Shown: piece by piece, positions 20,220 through 28,825 of the stretch | Position numbering within the stretch: the stretch's first letter is position 1 | How the letters are laid out: every line of letters begins with the position of its first letter | DNA from: JBGCFO01 sp045106955 | GTDB taxonomy: Bacteria > Pseudomonadota > Alphaproteobacteria > Rickettsiales > Rickettsiaceae | Reading direction: 5' to 3' | Length of the DNA stretch: 64,000 nt | NCBI GenBank assembly: GCA_045106955.1 | Contig: JBGCFO010000003.1 | Coordinates: 16,037-80,036, forward strand | Translations under genes and position numbers: made by a program | Notes under the pieces: model-generated | Databases searched by the model: none | Told to the model about the DNA's origin: nothing | What the model saw: the letters and a program-made list of their open reading frames with translations, nothing else

Positions 20220-21917
20220 TTATACTTCCCAGAACCAATTATCACACCCAAAAAAAGCATGCACATTCTCTAACAATTTATATGTATCGGGGAATAATTC
20301 CTTGCACTGTTTAAACGTTTGAGAATCATTAATGCATTCATGAAGGAAATTTATATATATTTCAGGTTGATGATTGATGTAATTTTCAAACGTATCGGGA
20401 TGATCATATGTAACAAAATTCGCGTCTATGAAGGCTAATAATATTTTCATTAAGTTAGCATCTTTAGCCATTACCATATTATGTGTTACGATTCCACTAA
20501 CATCAAGTTTCTGGCCAAATTTTTCAAGATATTCTATAGCATGAGATATAAACTTCTCATTAATTGGCAACTTCATGTCTATGATATCATTTATTAGCAT
20601 CGTAATATCGATTGTTTTATCTAGTGTAGGTAGTACATATTTGAACATATTCCTACAAAAATCCTCTTCTTGCATACTATGTGCCATATGCAGAATTGAC
20701 TTATAATTATCTATTGGCAAATCTCGTAATAACGCTGGAATGAGGTAATGCTGCTTTGAAAGTATTATTTTCTCTGCGATTGGTCTTATATCATCCATAT
20801 TAGCAGTACATGTAGTGAGCATTTGCTTCACAAAAGATGTTGGTATTGTTATAAGATTCATAGGATCTTCTAATATACTCATGCTAGCTTCTAAGTTATT
20901 AGAAGCTAGTATCCCTAGATCATGGCCATCTAGCTTATTACATAATTCAGGCTCTTTTAATATACGCATGGCAGCCTCTGAGTTATTAGAAGCTAGCATC
21001 CCTAGAGCACATCCATCTAGCTTATTACATAATCCAGGCTCTTTTAATATACGCATGCCAGCTTCTGAGTTATTAGAAGCTAGCATCCCTAGAGCACATC
21101 CATCTAGCTTATTACATAATTCAGGCTCTTTTAATATACGCATGCCAGCTTCTGAGTTATGAGAAGCTAGCATCCCTAGATAATATCCATCTAGGGAATA
21201 TATCTTATTACATAATCCAGGCTCTGCCAATATACGTATGCCAACTTCTGAGTTATGAGAAGCTAGCATCCCTAGAGCACATCCATCTAGGGAATATATC
21301 TTATTACATAATCCAGGCTCTGCCAATATACGTATGCCGGCTTCTGAGTTATTATAAGCTAGCATCCCTAGATCATATCCATCTAGTTTACTACATAATT
21401 CAGGCTCTGCTAATATATGCATGCCAGCTTCTGGGTTATTAAAAGCTAGCATCCCTAGACCATGTCCATCTAGCTTATTACATAATCCAGGCTCTGCTAA
21501 TATACGCATGCCAGCTTCTGAGTTATTATAAGCTAGCATCCTTAGACCATGCGCATCTAGCTTATTATATAATTCAGACTCTGCTAATATACGCATGGCA
21601 GCTTCTGAGTTATTATAAGCTAGTATCCCTAGATCATTTCCATTTAGCTTATTGCATAATTCAGACTCTGCTAATATACGCATGGCAGCTTCTGAGTTAC
21701 TAGAAGCTAGTATCCCTAGATCATTTCCATTTAGCTCATTACATAATTCAGGATCTTCTAAGATATGTATACCAAATCCGTGATAAGCTTTAGATAATTG
21801 TACTAATTGAGGCAGTGCAAGTTGAGATTTGATTTTTTCTGTTAATGTAGCAGGATCTAAGTTAGATTGTAATTGTTTTACTATATTTGCTGCAAATACA
21901 TCATCTTTAGTTTTCAT
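20220..21917 (-). CDS. Tandem-repeat protein with ten 29-32-residue helical repeats
   Basis: A 565-residue soluble protein with no signal peptide or membrane helix. After a 57-residue N-terminal part come ten consecutive units (about residues 58-353) of the form LCNKLDGxxLGMLAxNNSEAGMRILxEPE, then a roughly 210-residue unique helical C-terminus rich in Leu, Ile and Asp. Two adjacent units (6 and 7) are 32 residues long owing to a shared three-residue insertion (KIYSLDG in place of KLDG). The repeat is not ankyrin, TPR or classical LRR; a short two-helix repeat like the LRV or HEAT types is plausible. Repeat proteins of this sort in Rickettsiales often act in host interaction, which here is only inference. 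An IS982 remnant lies 230 bases upstream. Confidence 0.8.
   Translation of the reverse strand: MKTKDDVFAANIVKQLQSNLDPATLTEKIKSQLALPQLVQLSKAYHGFGIHILEDPELCNELNGNDLGILASSNSEAAMRILAESELCNKLNGNDLGILAYNNSEAAMRILAESELYNKLDAHGLRMLAYNNSEAGMRILAEPGLCNKLDGHGLGMLAFNNPEAGMHILAEPELCSKLDGYDLGMLAYNNSEAGIRILAEPGLCNKIYSLDGCALGMLASHNSEVGIRILAEPGLCNKIYSLDGYYLGMLASHNSEAGMRILKEPELCNKLDGCALGMLASNNSEAGMRILKEPGLCNKLDGCALGMLASNNSEAAMRILKEPELCNKLDGHDLGILASNNLEASMSILEDPMNLITIPTSFVKQMLTTCTANMDDIRPIAEKIILSKQHYLIPALLRDLPIDNYKSILHMAHSMQEEDFCRNMFKYVLPTLDKTIDITMLINDIIDMKLPINEKFISHAIEYLEKFGQKLDVSGIVTHNMVMAKDANLMKILLAFIDANFVTYDHPDTFENYINHQPEIYINFLHECINDSQTFKQCKELFPDTYKLLENVHAFFGCDNWFWEV
20859..21746 (-). repeat. Ten in-frame tandem repeats of 87 or 96 bases
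   Basis: Coding tandem array inside the repeat-protein gene: eight units of 87 bases and two (21120-21215 and 21216-21311) of 96 bases. Neighbouring units are very alike; units 8 and 9 differ at only two residues (Gly/Ala and Gly/Glu), which points to recent duplication by slippage or unequal recombination. Unit length is always a multiple of three, so the frame has been maintained by selection. The outermost units are the most diverged, the usual picture for an expanding array. Confidence 0.9.
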
Positions 21918-22147
21918 TTTACCTCTATTGTATATTTAATTATATTATAATTAACCTCAGTCGCCAGTTAGTAAAATGTTTTATTAGCAGACTTGATTAA
22001 TATTATAGGCTATTTTATCTTTTTTTAACGAAAAAACAAGTAGCAATGAAAATAAATTTCACCATGTTAATGATTTTATTAGAAGGATTTAACTGAATTG
22101 TTTTGTCAATGATTTTATTGAATTTTTAGATAAAAATACTCTGATAA

Positions 22148-22624
22148 CTAATTTAATATTGCTATTCTTTCCTTAGAATTGAGTATTTTTTTAACGTTAT
22201 ACGCACTGATGCATATTAAACACAGATGATTTTTCATATCTTTTCTGAGATTGGTAAATAATCTCAGGCCTTGATTGAACAGCTTTAAAAATAAATTACT
22301 TGAAATATAACCCTTATCACCATAGATTTTACCAGTCAAACCAAATGCTAAATTAGCTACTGGAAGTATATCGCTTCTATTTCCTTTTGTAATTTTAACA
22401 GTCATAATTTCTCCTTTATTATTAATAATCATGTGTAATTTAAATCCCATGAACCAGCCATAGCTAGATTTGCCTACCTTAGCAATTCTAGCTAATACTC
22501 TATTGTTAGATGTGCGTTTATTATGACAAATTTGTAATTTGCTAGAATCGATAAAATATGTACCAGTATCCTCTCCATTGAACAATTGCATTAAACTAAT
22601 AGAGCTCAGCAATTTGGAGCCAGT
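22148..22624 (-). pseudogene. IS982-family transposase remnant
   Basis: About 155 codons matching the DDE region of IS982 transposases: TGTYFIDSSKLQICHNKR with the first catalytic Asp, GKSSYGWFMGFKLH, KITKGNRSD and GKIYGDKGYIS with the second Asp. The N-terminal DNA-binding part is gone: the frame opens only at a TTG (22612) and a stop lies just upstream of 22624. The C-terminal segment after KDMKNHL no longer resembles the family and so the final catalytic Glu region is lost. No terminal inverted repeats were found on either side. A dead fragment, presumably left by an old insertion between the repeat gene and the XRE regulator. Confidence 0.8.
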
Positions 22625-22723
22625 ATTTTAAATAAAACATCTTAGATACTTAGTCCGACTAAGAAGTAGTTAGGATTAAATAAAATATACTGGAAAAACT
22701 TTTTGAATGTAAATCGATATATC

Positions 22724-23158
22724 TCACAACGTTCCTATTTTGAGATCAAATGATAACAAACAATTTGCTAAATCTAATAGTTGGTAACGCAATGTATGAT
22801 CTAGTATCTCATTAAAAACTGACATTAGCTGCGCTTTATCTTCTTTTGCGTAATTATCATACTTGTAAGTCTTATACTCTATGCCAGGCTCTGCAATGAC
22901 CGAATGATCAGCCCGCAAACCATTGAAGAAATAATCAGAGGAAACTTTAAAAAAACAGGCGATACAGTATAAATAAGAACAAGACACTCTATTTACACCA
23001 GTCTCGTACTTCTGTACCTGCTGCAAACTTAAATTCAATGCCTTTGCTAAATCTTTTTGAGTATATTTTAACGATACTCTTAAAGCTTTAATATTTCTAC
23101 CAACTACATCATCGATCCTTCGTAAATCATTACTTGGAAAAAAGTTATAATTTATCAT
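22724..23158 (-). CDS. XRE-family helix-turn-helix regulator
   Basis: A roughly 144-residue DNA-binding protein. The HTH occupies about residues 17-70: VGRNIKALRVSLKYTQKDLA, then LSLQQVQKYETGVNRVS, the classic Cro/C1 recognition pattern. The C-terminal 75 residues form an uncharacterised, mostly helical tail that probably dimerises. The first ATG (23158, MINYNFF) is preferred over an in-frame TTG at 23170, since the ATG has a GAG ribosome-site match upstream. Small solo XRE proteins like this are common in Rickettsiales. Its position beside an IS remnant and downstream of flbD gives no clear target; it may regulate itself. Confidence 0.85.
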   Translation of the reverse strand: MINYNFFPSNDLRRIDDVVGRNIKALRVSLKYTQKDLAKALNLSLQQVQKYETGVNRVSCSYLYCIACFFKVSSDYFFNGLRADHSVIAEPGIEYKTYKYDNYAKEDKAQLMSVFNEILDHTLRYQLLDLANCLLSFDLKIGTL

Positions 23159-23207
23159 CTGGCAACTCAAAATTTTAAAAAGCTATCTTAACAAGACGAA
23201 TGGTTAT

Positions 23208-23236
23208 TATTTATACCAAAAATTGCAATAAGTCAA
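23208..23236 (-). promoter_or_regulatory. Candidate promoter of the XRE regulator
   Basis: Minus strand: TTGACT (23231-23236) followed after 17 bases by TAAATA (23208-23213), or after 15 bases by TATAAA (23210-23215). It lies between flbD and the XRE gene, about 50 bases upstream of the start, so the regulator can be expressed separately from flbD. Confidence 0.4.
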
Positions 23237-23243
23237 GTACTTT

Positions 23244-24512
23244 TTATTGATTATTATATGAATTTGATTTTTTATACACCTCTAGTTTATTTTCTAGCAT
23301 TGCGATAGAGATACCTAGTATTTCAGATGCTTTATTTAAATCTCCTAAACAATAATTCATTGTATTTGTTACCAACTCTTTTTCTGCTTCAGATATTTTT
23401 TTACCAACAAATTGCTTAGTAGGCATTTGTATATCGCCTTCTACTATCACATCACCTGATGATAACAAAACTGCTCTATGCATTACATTTTCAAGTTCTC
23501 TAATATTGCCAGGCCATGGATGCATTTGTAATTTGCTTAACGCCTCTTTTGATAGAGCTTTAGGCTTCATTTGATTATTCATAACGTATTTTGATATGAA
23601 GTGATTGCTAAGTTCTTCTATATCTTCAATTCTTTGATTAAGATTTGGCAACTCTATCGTGATCGTATTCAAACGAAAATACAAATCTTCTCTAAAATTA
23701 TTTTTTGCAATTTCTTCTTGTAAGTCTCGATTAGAAGTGGCGATAATACGCAAATCAATTTTAACTGGGCTATTACCACCAACGCGATCAATTTCCTTTT
23801 CTTGTATAGCGCGTAATAACTTTGCCTGTAAACGCGTATCCATCTCGCTAATTTCGTCTAGAAGCAATGTGCCTCCACTCGACTCCTCAAATTTACCTAT
23901 CCTACGTGTAAGCGCTCCTGTAAAAGCTCCCTTTTCATGACCAAATAATTCTGATTCCAATAAATGCTCTGGTATTGCAGCGCAATTTACTCGCACAAAT
24001 GATGAATTAGCTCGTTCGCTATTGTTATGAATATAATTAGCAAGCATTTCTTTTCCAGTTCCTGATTTGCCAGTTAACAGGATATTAGCATTAGATTTAG
24101 CGATCTTATCAGATATTTGCATTACAGATTTCATCGGATTTGAATTACCCGTAATCATGCTTGATTTATTTGAGATCGTATTCAATATTGCTACGATTAA
24201 TTTTTTATCTGGAGGAAGCGAAATAAACTCTTTAGCTCCAGCTTTAATTGAATTAATCGCATCTTTAGGGTCGCATTTTATGCCATAGGACACTACTGGA
24301 ACAGAAATCCTCTCATTTGATAGAGATTGAACTAAAGATGATATATCCATTTTTGCATCAATTAAAATTAAATCAGATCCTTTACCATTGCGCAAAAATT
24401 GTAATGCATCTTCTATATTATCTGCCATTATCACCTTACAACCATGTGATTTTGCAGTTTCTACAGCAGAAGTTACATCACTATTGGTAGTCTTGACTAT
24501 CAATAATCTCAT
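23244..24512 (-). CDS. flbD: FlbD-type sigma-54-dependent activator
   Basis: Transcription activator for sigma-54 RNA polymerase; in Caulobacter FlbD switches on late flagellar operons. The 422 residues comprise an N-terminal receiver-like domain (1-115) with the FlbD-specific ending GAKEFISLPPDKKLIVAIL; an AAA+ domain (about 118-340) with Walker A GKSGTGKE, the sigma-54 contact loop GAFTGA, Walker B GGTLLLDEIS and the arginine-finger region REDLYFRLN; and a C-terminal Fis-type HTH (NKASEILGISIAMLENKL). All elements needed for ATP hydrolysis and sigma-54 contact are intact. The short spacing to ygfZ (27 bases) suggests co-transcription. No flagellar gene or rpoN is visible here, so its targets lie elsewhere. 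Confidence 0.88.
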   Translation of the reverse strand: MRLLIVKTTNSDVTSAVETAKSHGCKVIMADNIEDALQFLRNGKGSDLILIDAKMDISSLVQSLSNERISVPVVSYGIKCDPKDAINSIKAGAKEFISLPPDKKLIVAILNTISNKSSMITGNSNPMKSVMQISDKIAKSNANILLTGKSGTGKEMLANYIHNNSERANSSFVRVNCAAIPEHLLESELFGHEKGAFTGALTRRIGKFEESSGGTLLLDEISEMDTRLQAKLLRAIQEKEIDRVGGNSPVKIDLRIIATSNRDLQEEIAKNNFREDLYFRLNTITIELPNLNQRIEDIEELSNHFISKYVMNNQMKPKALSKEALSKLQMHPWPGNIRELENVMHRAVLLSSGDVIVEGDIQMPTKQFVGKKISEAEKELVTNTMNYCLGDLNKASEILGISIAMLENKLEVYKKSNSYNNQ

Positions 24513-24539
24513 AATAATATATATTCTTACTTCATTTCG

Positions 24540-25397
24540 TTAATCACGGCAACTTGTCCATTGCGGTCTAGATATATCTAGAGTCATATTATCAATGCAA
24601 ATTTGCTTTGTTGATAGTTTTTCATATTCTTCATTCTTAATTAAAGCAAGTGCTTGATTTTGATAACTAGATAATAATATACCTAATTTTGTATCTCCAA
24701 TCATAATATCGTTATTTTTTGTTAAATGATCAAGTTCTTCTCTAGACGTAAGCTTAAATATGCTTTTCCTTAAAACACCTTGATAGGTTGTTCTTGACAT
24801 CACCTCTTGCCCCACATAACATCCTTTGCTATAGCTAATTGCATTTAGATCTTTTGCGCCATATTCTAGAGGTATTGATTTATTTTGTATTAAGTCACAA
24901 TATCCATCCACAATGGCATATCGATATTTATCTTGTAAATACAAGTCATCGATATTATTAAACTCATTCATTGTATTAGATAAGTTGAGTAATGTATTAT
25001 TCATGCATTCTTTACTACCATGTACGATGAACCTATACCCTAAAGCCTTGTAACGTGGATCAATAGCCCTTATTACAATATTAGGTATAACCAACGCTTC
25101 CTTGGCATACAAAACTGTGTAATTAGAATCAAGCTCTATATCAACTTTAGCATTTAGCTTGTACATCATTAGCTTCTTAATCAATTCTTGAGATTGATTA
25201 AGATTAACATCAAGTAAAAATCGCCCTTCGTCTTTTAAAATAAAAAAATCAAACAAATATCTTCCACGATTAGTAATCATATAGCTGTAACAATAGTCAT
25301 TGTTCTTTACGTCGTTAGTAACTAAGTTTTGTAAAAAATCACATGCATCCTTCCCTGAGATTTTGACTATCACTCTATCCTTCAATATATTATACAT
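24540..25397 (-). CDS. ygfZ: Folate-binding Fe-S/tRNA-modification factor YgfZ
   Basis: A 285-residue GcvT-like protein that uses tetrahydrofolate to help maintain a subset of Fe-S enzymes such as MiaB (IBA57 in mitochondria). The diagnostic KGCYVGQEVMSRTTYQG, with its invariant cysteine, lies at about residues 189-205, and the N-terminal FLQNLVTNDVKN segment is typical. It is shorter than Escherichia coli YgfZ (about 326 residues) but has both conserved regions. It precedes flbD by 27 bases, and belongs functionally with the HscB/HscA/Fdx and Mrp genes in this window. Confidence 0.92.
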   Translation of the reverse strand: MYNILKDRVIVKISGKDACDFLQNLVTNDVKNNDYCYSYMITNRGRYLFDFFILKDEGRFLLDVNLNQSQELIKKLMMYKLNAKVDIELDSNYTVLYAKEALVIPNIVIRAIDPRYKALGYRFIVHGSKECMNNTLLNLSNTMNEFNNIDDLYLQDKYRYAIVDGYCDLIQNKSIPLEYGAKDLNAISYSKGCYVGQEVMSRTTYQGVLRKSIFKLTSREELDHLTKNNDIMIGDTKLGILLSSYQNQALALIKNEEYEKLSTKQICIDNMTLDISRPQWTSCRD

Positions 25398-25474
25398 AGC
25401 TGATATTAATAATTTAGATATCTCTTATTAATCATTTCAATAACAAATAACTAATGATCGAAACGATAATAATT

Positions 25475-25503
25475 ATTATTTCATCGAGATTGTAATTAGT
25501 CAA
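25475..25503 (-). promoter_or_regulatory. Candidate promoter for ygfZ-flbD
   Basis: On the minus strand TTGACT (25498-25503) and AATAAT (25475-25480) are separated by the ideal 17 bases. The site lies in the 138-base gap between ctaG and ygfZ and would read into ygfZ and flbD. Confidence 0.45.
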
Positions 25504-25535
25504 TCTCCTTAAACACAATATATCTTGATGTTATT

Positions 25536-26075
25536 TTATATATCTCTGACTTTAAAAAAACTATAAGATAATGTGATGGTTGTTACATCATTCATTGCTG
25601 GATCACTTTCAAATCCTGAATCAATTAAAAAAGATACTGGCATGATCAATTTTTCGTGAGCTCTGATTATCTGCTCCTCAAAGCAAAAACAATGTATTTT
25701 AATGAAGTATTTTCCAGCCTTATTTGGAGTGATATTATAAACTGCAGTTCCAATAATATCATGGTTACTTAAGTTCTCTGCTTCATAAAATACTAATGTA
25801 TTATATCCAACAATTGAACTAACCATACGCTGTTTTGGAGTAAAACGCCATGGTAATTTACTATCAAGATTTGCATCAAATTCAATATTAATTTTACGCG
25901 TACCTTTACTATAATGGGTTAAATAATCGTATTGTCTAATAGTTCCAGCAAAGCCTGTAGTTTTACAAAATAAATTATATAAAGGCACAGATGCAAATGC
26001 TAATAATACCATGCTTGCCAATAAACATATTAATGAAAATACTAGTTTATTATTATTGTTTAATTTGCTTTTCAT
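25536..26075 (-). CDS. ctaG: Cytochrome c oxidase assembly protein CtaG/Cox11
   Basis: Membrane-anchored copper chaperone that inserts Cu(B) into subunit I of cytochrome c oxidase. The 179-residue protein has one N-terminal membrane helix, the conserved VPLYNLFCKTTGFAGT with a cysteine just after the helix, and the periplasmic copper motif CFCFEEQ. NITPNKAGKYFIKI before it is also family-typical. It follows mrp after 9 bases, on the same strand. Together with CtaA (heme A synthase) at 33318 it shows that the organism builds an aa3-type terminal oxidase. Confidence 0.95.
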   Translation of the reverse strand: MKSKLNNNNKLVFSLICLLASMVLLAFASVPLYNLFCKTTGFAGTIRQYDYLTHYSKGTRKINIEFDANLDSKLPWRFTPKQRMVSSIVGYNTLVFYEAENLSNHDIIGTAVYNITPNKAGKYFIKIHCFCFEEQIIRAHEKLIMPVSFLIDSGFESDPAMNDVTTITLSYSFFKVRDI

Positions 26076-26084
26076 TTTTTTAAC

Positions 26085-26828
26085 TTAGATCTTATCAAAA
26101 ATACTAGCTTTTGATATAGATATAATCTCGGATAAATTCTTTCCTTCGTCGCAAGCATTTGATATTTCGGTTGTAATTGGAATATTAAGTATAATAGGTA
26201 TATTAAATTTTTTAGAGATTTCTTCAGCGCTATTTCCAGTAAAAATATCTAGCTTATTACCAGATTGATCACAATAATAGCTCATGTTACTTATAATACC
26301 TGCGATAGGTATGTCGAATTTTCTATACAAATCAATTGCTTTTATTACATCTAATTTTGCAATTTGTTGCGGTGTTGTGACAAATATAGCGCTATTAATA
26401 TGATAATTTTGTAATATATTTAAATGAATATCTCCTGTACCAGGTGGAGTGTCAATGATGAGATAATCTAAATTGTTCCAAACGCTTTTGGAAAGTATTT
26501 GATACACCATTTTGTTTGCCATTAAACCTCTCCATGCAATTGCACTATATTCATCTACGATAAGACCAATGGACATAATTTGCACATTACGTGATATAAC
26601 TGGAATAAATTCTTTATTGTATATTTCAGGAGCTTTTTTGACATTAAACATACGATGTATCGATGGTCCATATATATCTAAATCTGCCAATCCCACGTTG
26701 TATCCTTCTTTAGAAAGATTATCTGCGAGTAATGTTGCAAATGTAGATTTACCGACCCCTCCTTTTCCAGATGCAACTACTATTATATTGTTTACATTGG
26801 AAATAAGATGTTTTTTTGACTTATTCAT
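26085..26828 (-). CDS. mrp: Fe-S carrier P-loop ATPase Mrp/ApbC, short form
   Basis: ATP-dependent Fe-S cluster carrier of the ParA/Mrp family, cytoplasmic. The deviant Walker A ASGKGGVGKSTFA lies at about residues 18-30; DLDIYGPSIHRMF and LIIDTPPGTGDIH are further Mrp hallmarks. At 247 residues it lacks the N-terminal MIP18/DUF59 domain of longer Mrp proteins. The dimer-bridging CxxC motif that normally follows NMSY reads CDQS here, so only one cysteine of the cluster-binding pair remains. It may still carry clusters with other ligands, or have a changed role. It is divergent from hflK, with 70 bases between the starts. Confidence 0.9.
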   Translation of the reverse strand: MNKSKKHLISNVNNIIVVASGKGGVGKSTFATLLADNLSKEGYNVGLADLDIYGPSIHRMFNVKKAPEIYNKEFIPVISRNVQIMSIGLIVDEYSAIAWRGLMANKMVYQILSKSVWNNLDYLIIDTPPGTGDIHLNILQNYHINSAIFVTTPQQIAKLDVIKAIDLYRKFDIPIAGIISNMSYYCDQSGNKLDIFTGNSAEEISKKFNIPIILNIPITTEISNACDEGKNLSEIISISKASIFDKI

Positions 26829-26898
26829 ACTTGCATTTGTTATTATTCGTTTATATAATCTTCTCTAATGTTAATATATCAATATTATAACTTTTTCT

Positions 26899-27936
26899 AT
26901 GACATACAAGGGTCAATTCTGTTCCGCTATATTTGCTAATTCTCCTTGGAATAATCCAAATCAAGATAATATCTTCAAAAAACCTCGTAAACCTCAATTT
27001 AATTACGGTGATTTTAATATCAAATTCAATGGAAAAATTTTTCTTTTAATATTAATTGTGATTGCTGGATTATGGCTTACTTCTGGAATTTATGAAGTAA
27101 AAGAAGGAGAAGAGTCTGTTGTAATAAGATTTGGGAAATTTGTCAGAAAAGGACATCCTGGTTTGAATTATCATCTTCCTTCTCCAATAGAAAATGTTAT
27201 TATAGAAAAAATTAATCAATCACGCCGCATTGAAATTGGTTATCGTTCTGGCATGATATCTACTAACCGATCTAGTTCTAATAATAATATTTCATCTGAA
27301 AGTTCAATGCTTACTGGAGATGAAAATATTGTAGAACTATATGCTGATATTATGTGGCATATAAATGATATAGAGAAATATGTTTTTGCTCTTGTTAATC
27401 CAGAAGATACAGTTAAAACTGTTTCTGAAAGTGCAATTCGGGAGGTAATAGGCAAGACGCCAATTTTGTCGATATTGTCCAACCAAAAACAAGAAATAAC
27501 CGATAATGTTGAACAGTTAATACAAGAAATATTAGATATGTATGGAGTTGGAGTAACTATTGAAATGGTTCAACTGCTCAAAGCAGAGCCGCCAGCTGAG
27601 GTAATTGATTCTTATAGAGATGTGCAAACTGCAAAGGCAGATAAAGAACGAATTATTAATCAAGCTTATTCCTATAGTAATGATATATTACCCGCAGCTA
27701 GAGGTAAGGCAGAAAAAATAACTCAGGCTGCTGAAGCTTATAAAGAAAGTATTGTTGCTAAAGCTAAAGGAGATGCTCATAAATTTACAGCCATATACAC
27801 CCAATACTTAAAAAATAAGCAACTTACTAAAGACAGATTTTATCTCGATAGCATGCAATCAATATTACAAAATGTGAAGAAATTTGTAATAGGAAATCAC
27901 AATAACTTCTTACCACATATGAATATACAACAATAG
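26899..27936 (+). CDS. hflK: FtsH-regulating SPFH protein HflK
   Basis: Forms with HflC a large inner-membrane assembly around the FtsH protease and modulates membrane-protein degradation. The 345-residue protein has a cytoplasmic N-terminus containing SPWNNPNQDN, a single membrane helix (about 49-65), and a prohibitin-like SPFH domain beginning at YEVKEGEESVVIRFGK, then a coiled-coil with AQAYSY/AAEAYKE-like repeats. The gene order hflK-hflC-degP, spaced by 9 and 22 bases, is the one conserved in Rickettsiales and other alphaproteobacteria. Confidence 0.95.
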   Translation: MTYKGQFCSAIFANSPWNNPNQDNIFKKPRKPQFNYGDFNIKFNGKIFLLILIVIAGLWLTSGIYEVKEGEESVVIRFGKFVRKGHPGLNYHLPSPIENVIIEKINQSRRIEIGYRSGMISTNRSSSNNNISSESSMLTGDENIVELYADIMWHINDIEKYVFALVNPEDTVKTVSESAIREVIGKTPILSILSNQKQEITDNVEQLIQEILDMYGVGVTIEMVQLLKAEPPAEVIDSYRDVQTAKADKERIINQAYSYSNDILPAARGKAEKITQAAEAYKESIVAKAKGDAHKFTAIYTQYLKNKQLTKDRFYLDSMQSILQNVKKFVIGNHNNFLPHMNIQQ

Positions 27937-27945
27937 AATTATACA

Positions 27946-28803
27946 ATGCATAGATTACATTACATATTAATTGGACTAATATTACTAGCTGGATTATTTA
28001 TTTCACTATCGTGTTTTGTTGTAAACCAAAAACAATATGTGGTTGTTTTTCAATTCGGGGAGGCAATGAGGACTATTAAAAACCCTGGTTTATATTTTAA
28101 AATACCATTTATTCAAAACACTGTATTTTTTGACAAAAGAATTTTACATGTCGATGCTGAAGCTAAAGAATTAACTGCTTCAGATGGAAAGAGAATAATT
28201 GTGAATACATTTGCAAAATTCATTATATCAGAGCCTGTAATATTTTATAAAACAGTTAACAATGACCATGGTGTTAAAGTTAGGCTAAATAGAATACTAG
28301 AATCATCTATGCGTAAAGTAATAGGTAAAGTACCATTAACTGCTCTTTTGGATAAAAAAAGAACAAAAATTATGTCAGATACTTTGCGTAAAGTGAATGA
28401 GGAAACGGAAAATTTTGGAATTAAAGTAGTTGATGTACGTATTTTGAGAGCGGATTTGCCTAAAGAAAATAGCGCTGCAATTTATAAACGTATGCAAACA
28501 GAACGTGAAAAGGAAGCTAAGCAAATTAGGGCAGAAGGAGAAGAAGAAGCTGTTCGCGTTCGCTCTAGAGCCGACAAAGAAAGTGAAATATTGGTAGCTA
28601 ATGGACATATGCAAGCCGAAATAATTAAGGGCGATGGAGATGCTGAGTCTATTCAAATATACAATGAAGCTTATTCTCAGGATCAAGAATTTTATAAATT
28701 CTATAAATCATTGTCTGTATATCAAAATATATTTGATTCTGATAATTCTTCTTTTGTATTATCGACACAATCTGAGTTTTTAAGATATTTGAACATCAAA
28801 TAA
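27946..28803 (+). CDS. hflC: FtsH-regulating SPFH protein HflC
   Basis: Partner of HflK in the periplasm-facing complex that controls FtsH access to substrates. The 285 residues include one N-terminal membrane helix (about 6-26), the SPFH start VNQKQYVVVFQFGEAMR, the family stretch GIKVVDVRILRADLPKEN and the charged helix KRMQTEREKEAKQIRAEG, with alternating Ala/Glu heptads. It is 9 bases downstream of hflK and 22 bases upstream of degP. Confidence 0.95.
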   Translation: MHRLHYILIGLILLAGLFISLSCFVVNQKQYVVVFQFGEAMRTIKNPGLYFKIPFIQNTVFFDKRILHVDAEAKELTASDGKRIIVNTFAKFIISEPVIFYKTVNNDHGVKVRLNRILESSMRKVIGKVPLTALLDKKRTKIMSDTLRKVNEETENFGIKVVDVRILRADLPKENSAAIYKRMQTEREKEAKQIRAEGEEEAVRVRSRADKESEILVANGHMQAEIIKGDGDAESIQIYNEAYSQDQEFYKFYKSLSVYQNIFDSDNSSFVLSTQSEFLRYLNIK

Positions 28804-28825
28804 ACTTATTGCGATTTGAAAGAAC

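Noticed and set aside
20815..21162. A 115-residue plus-strand frame with regular repeats
   Set aside because: It is the antisense shadow of the 87-base tandem repeats of the minus-strand gene.
20859..21746. Regular direct repeats that could suggest a CRISPR array
   Set aside because: Units are 87 or 96 bases, contiguous without spacers, always in frame and coding; no cas genes are near.
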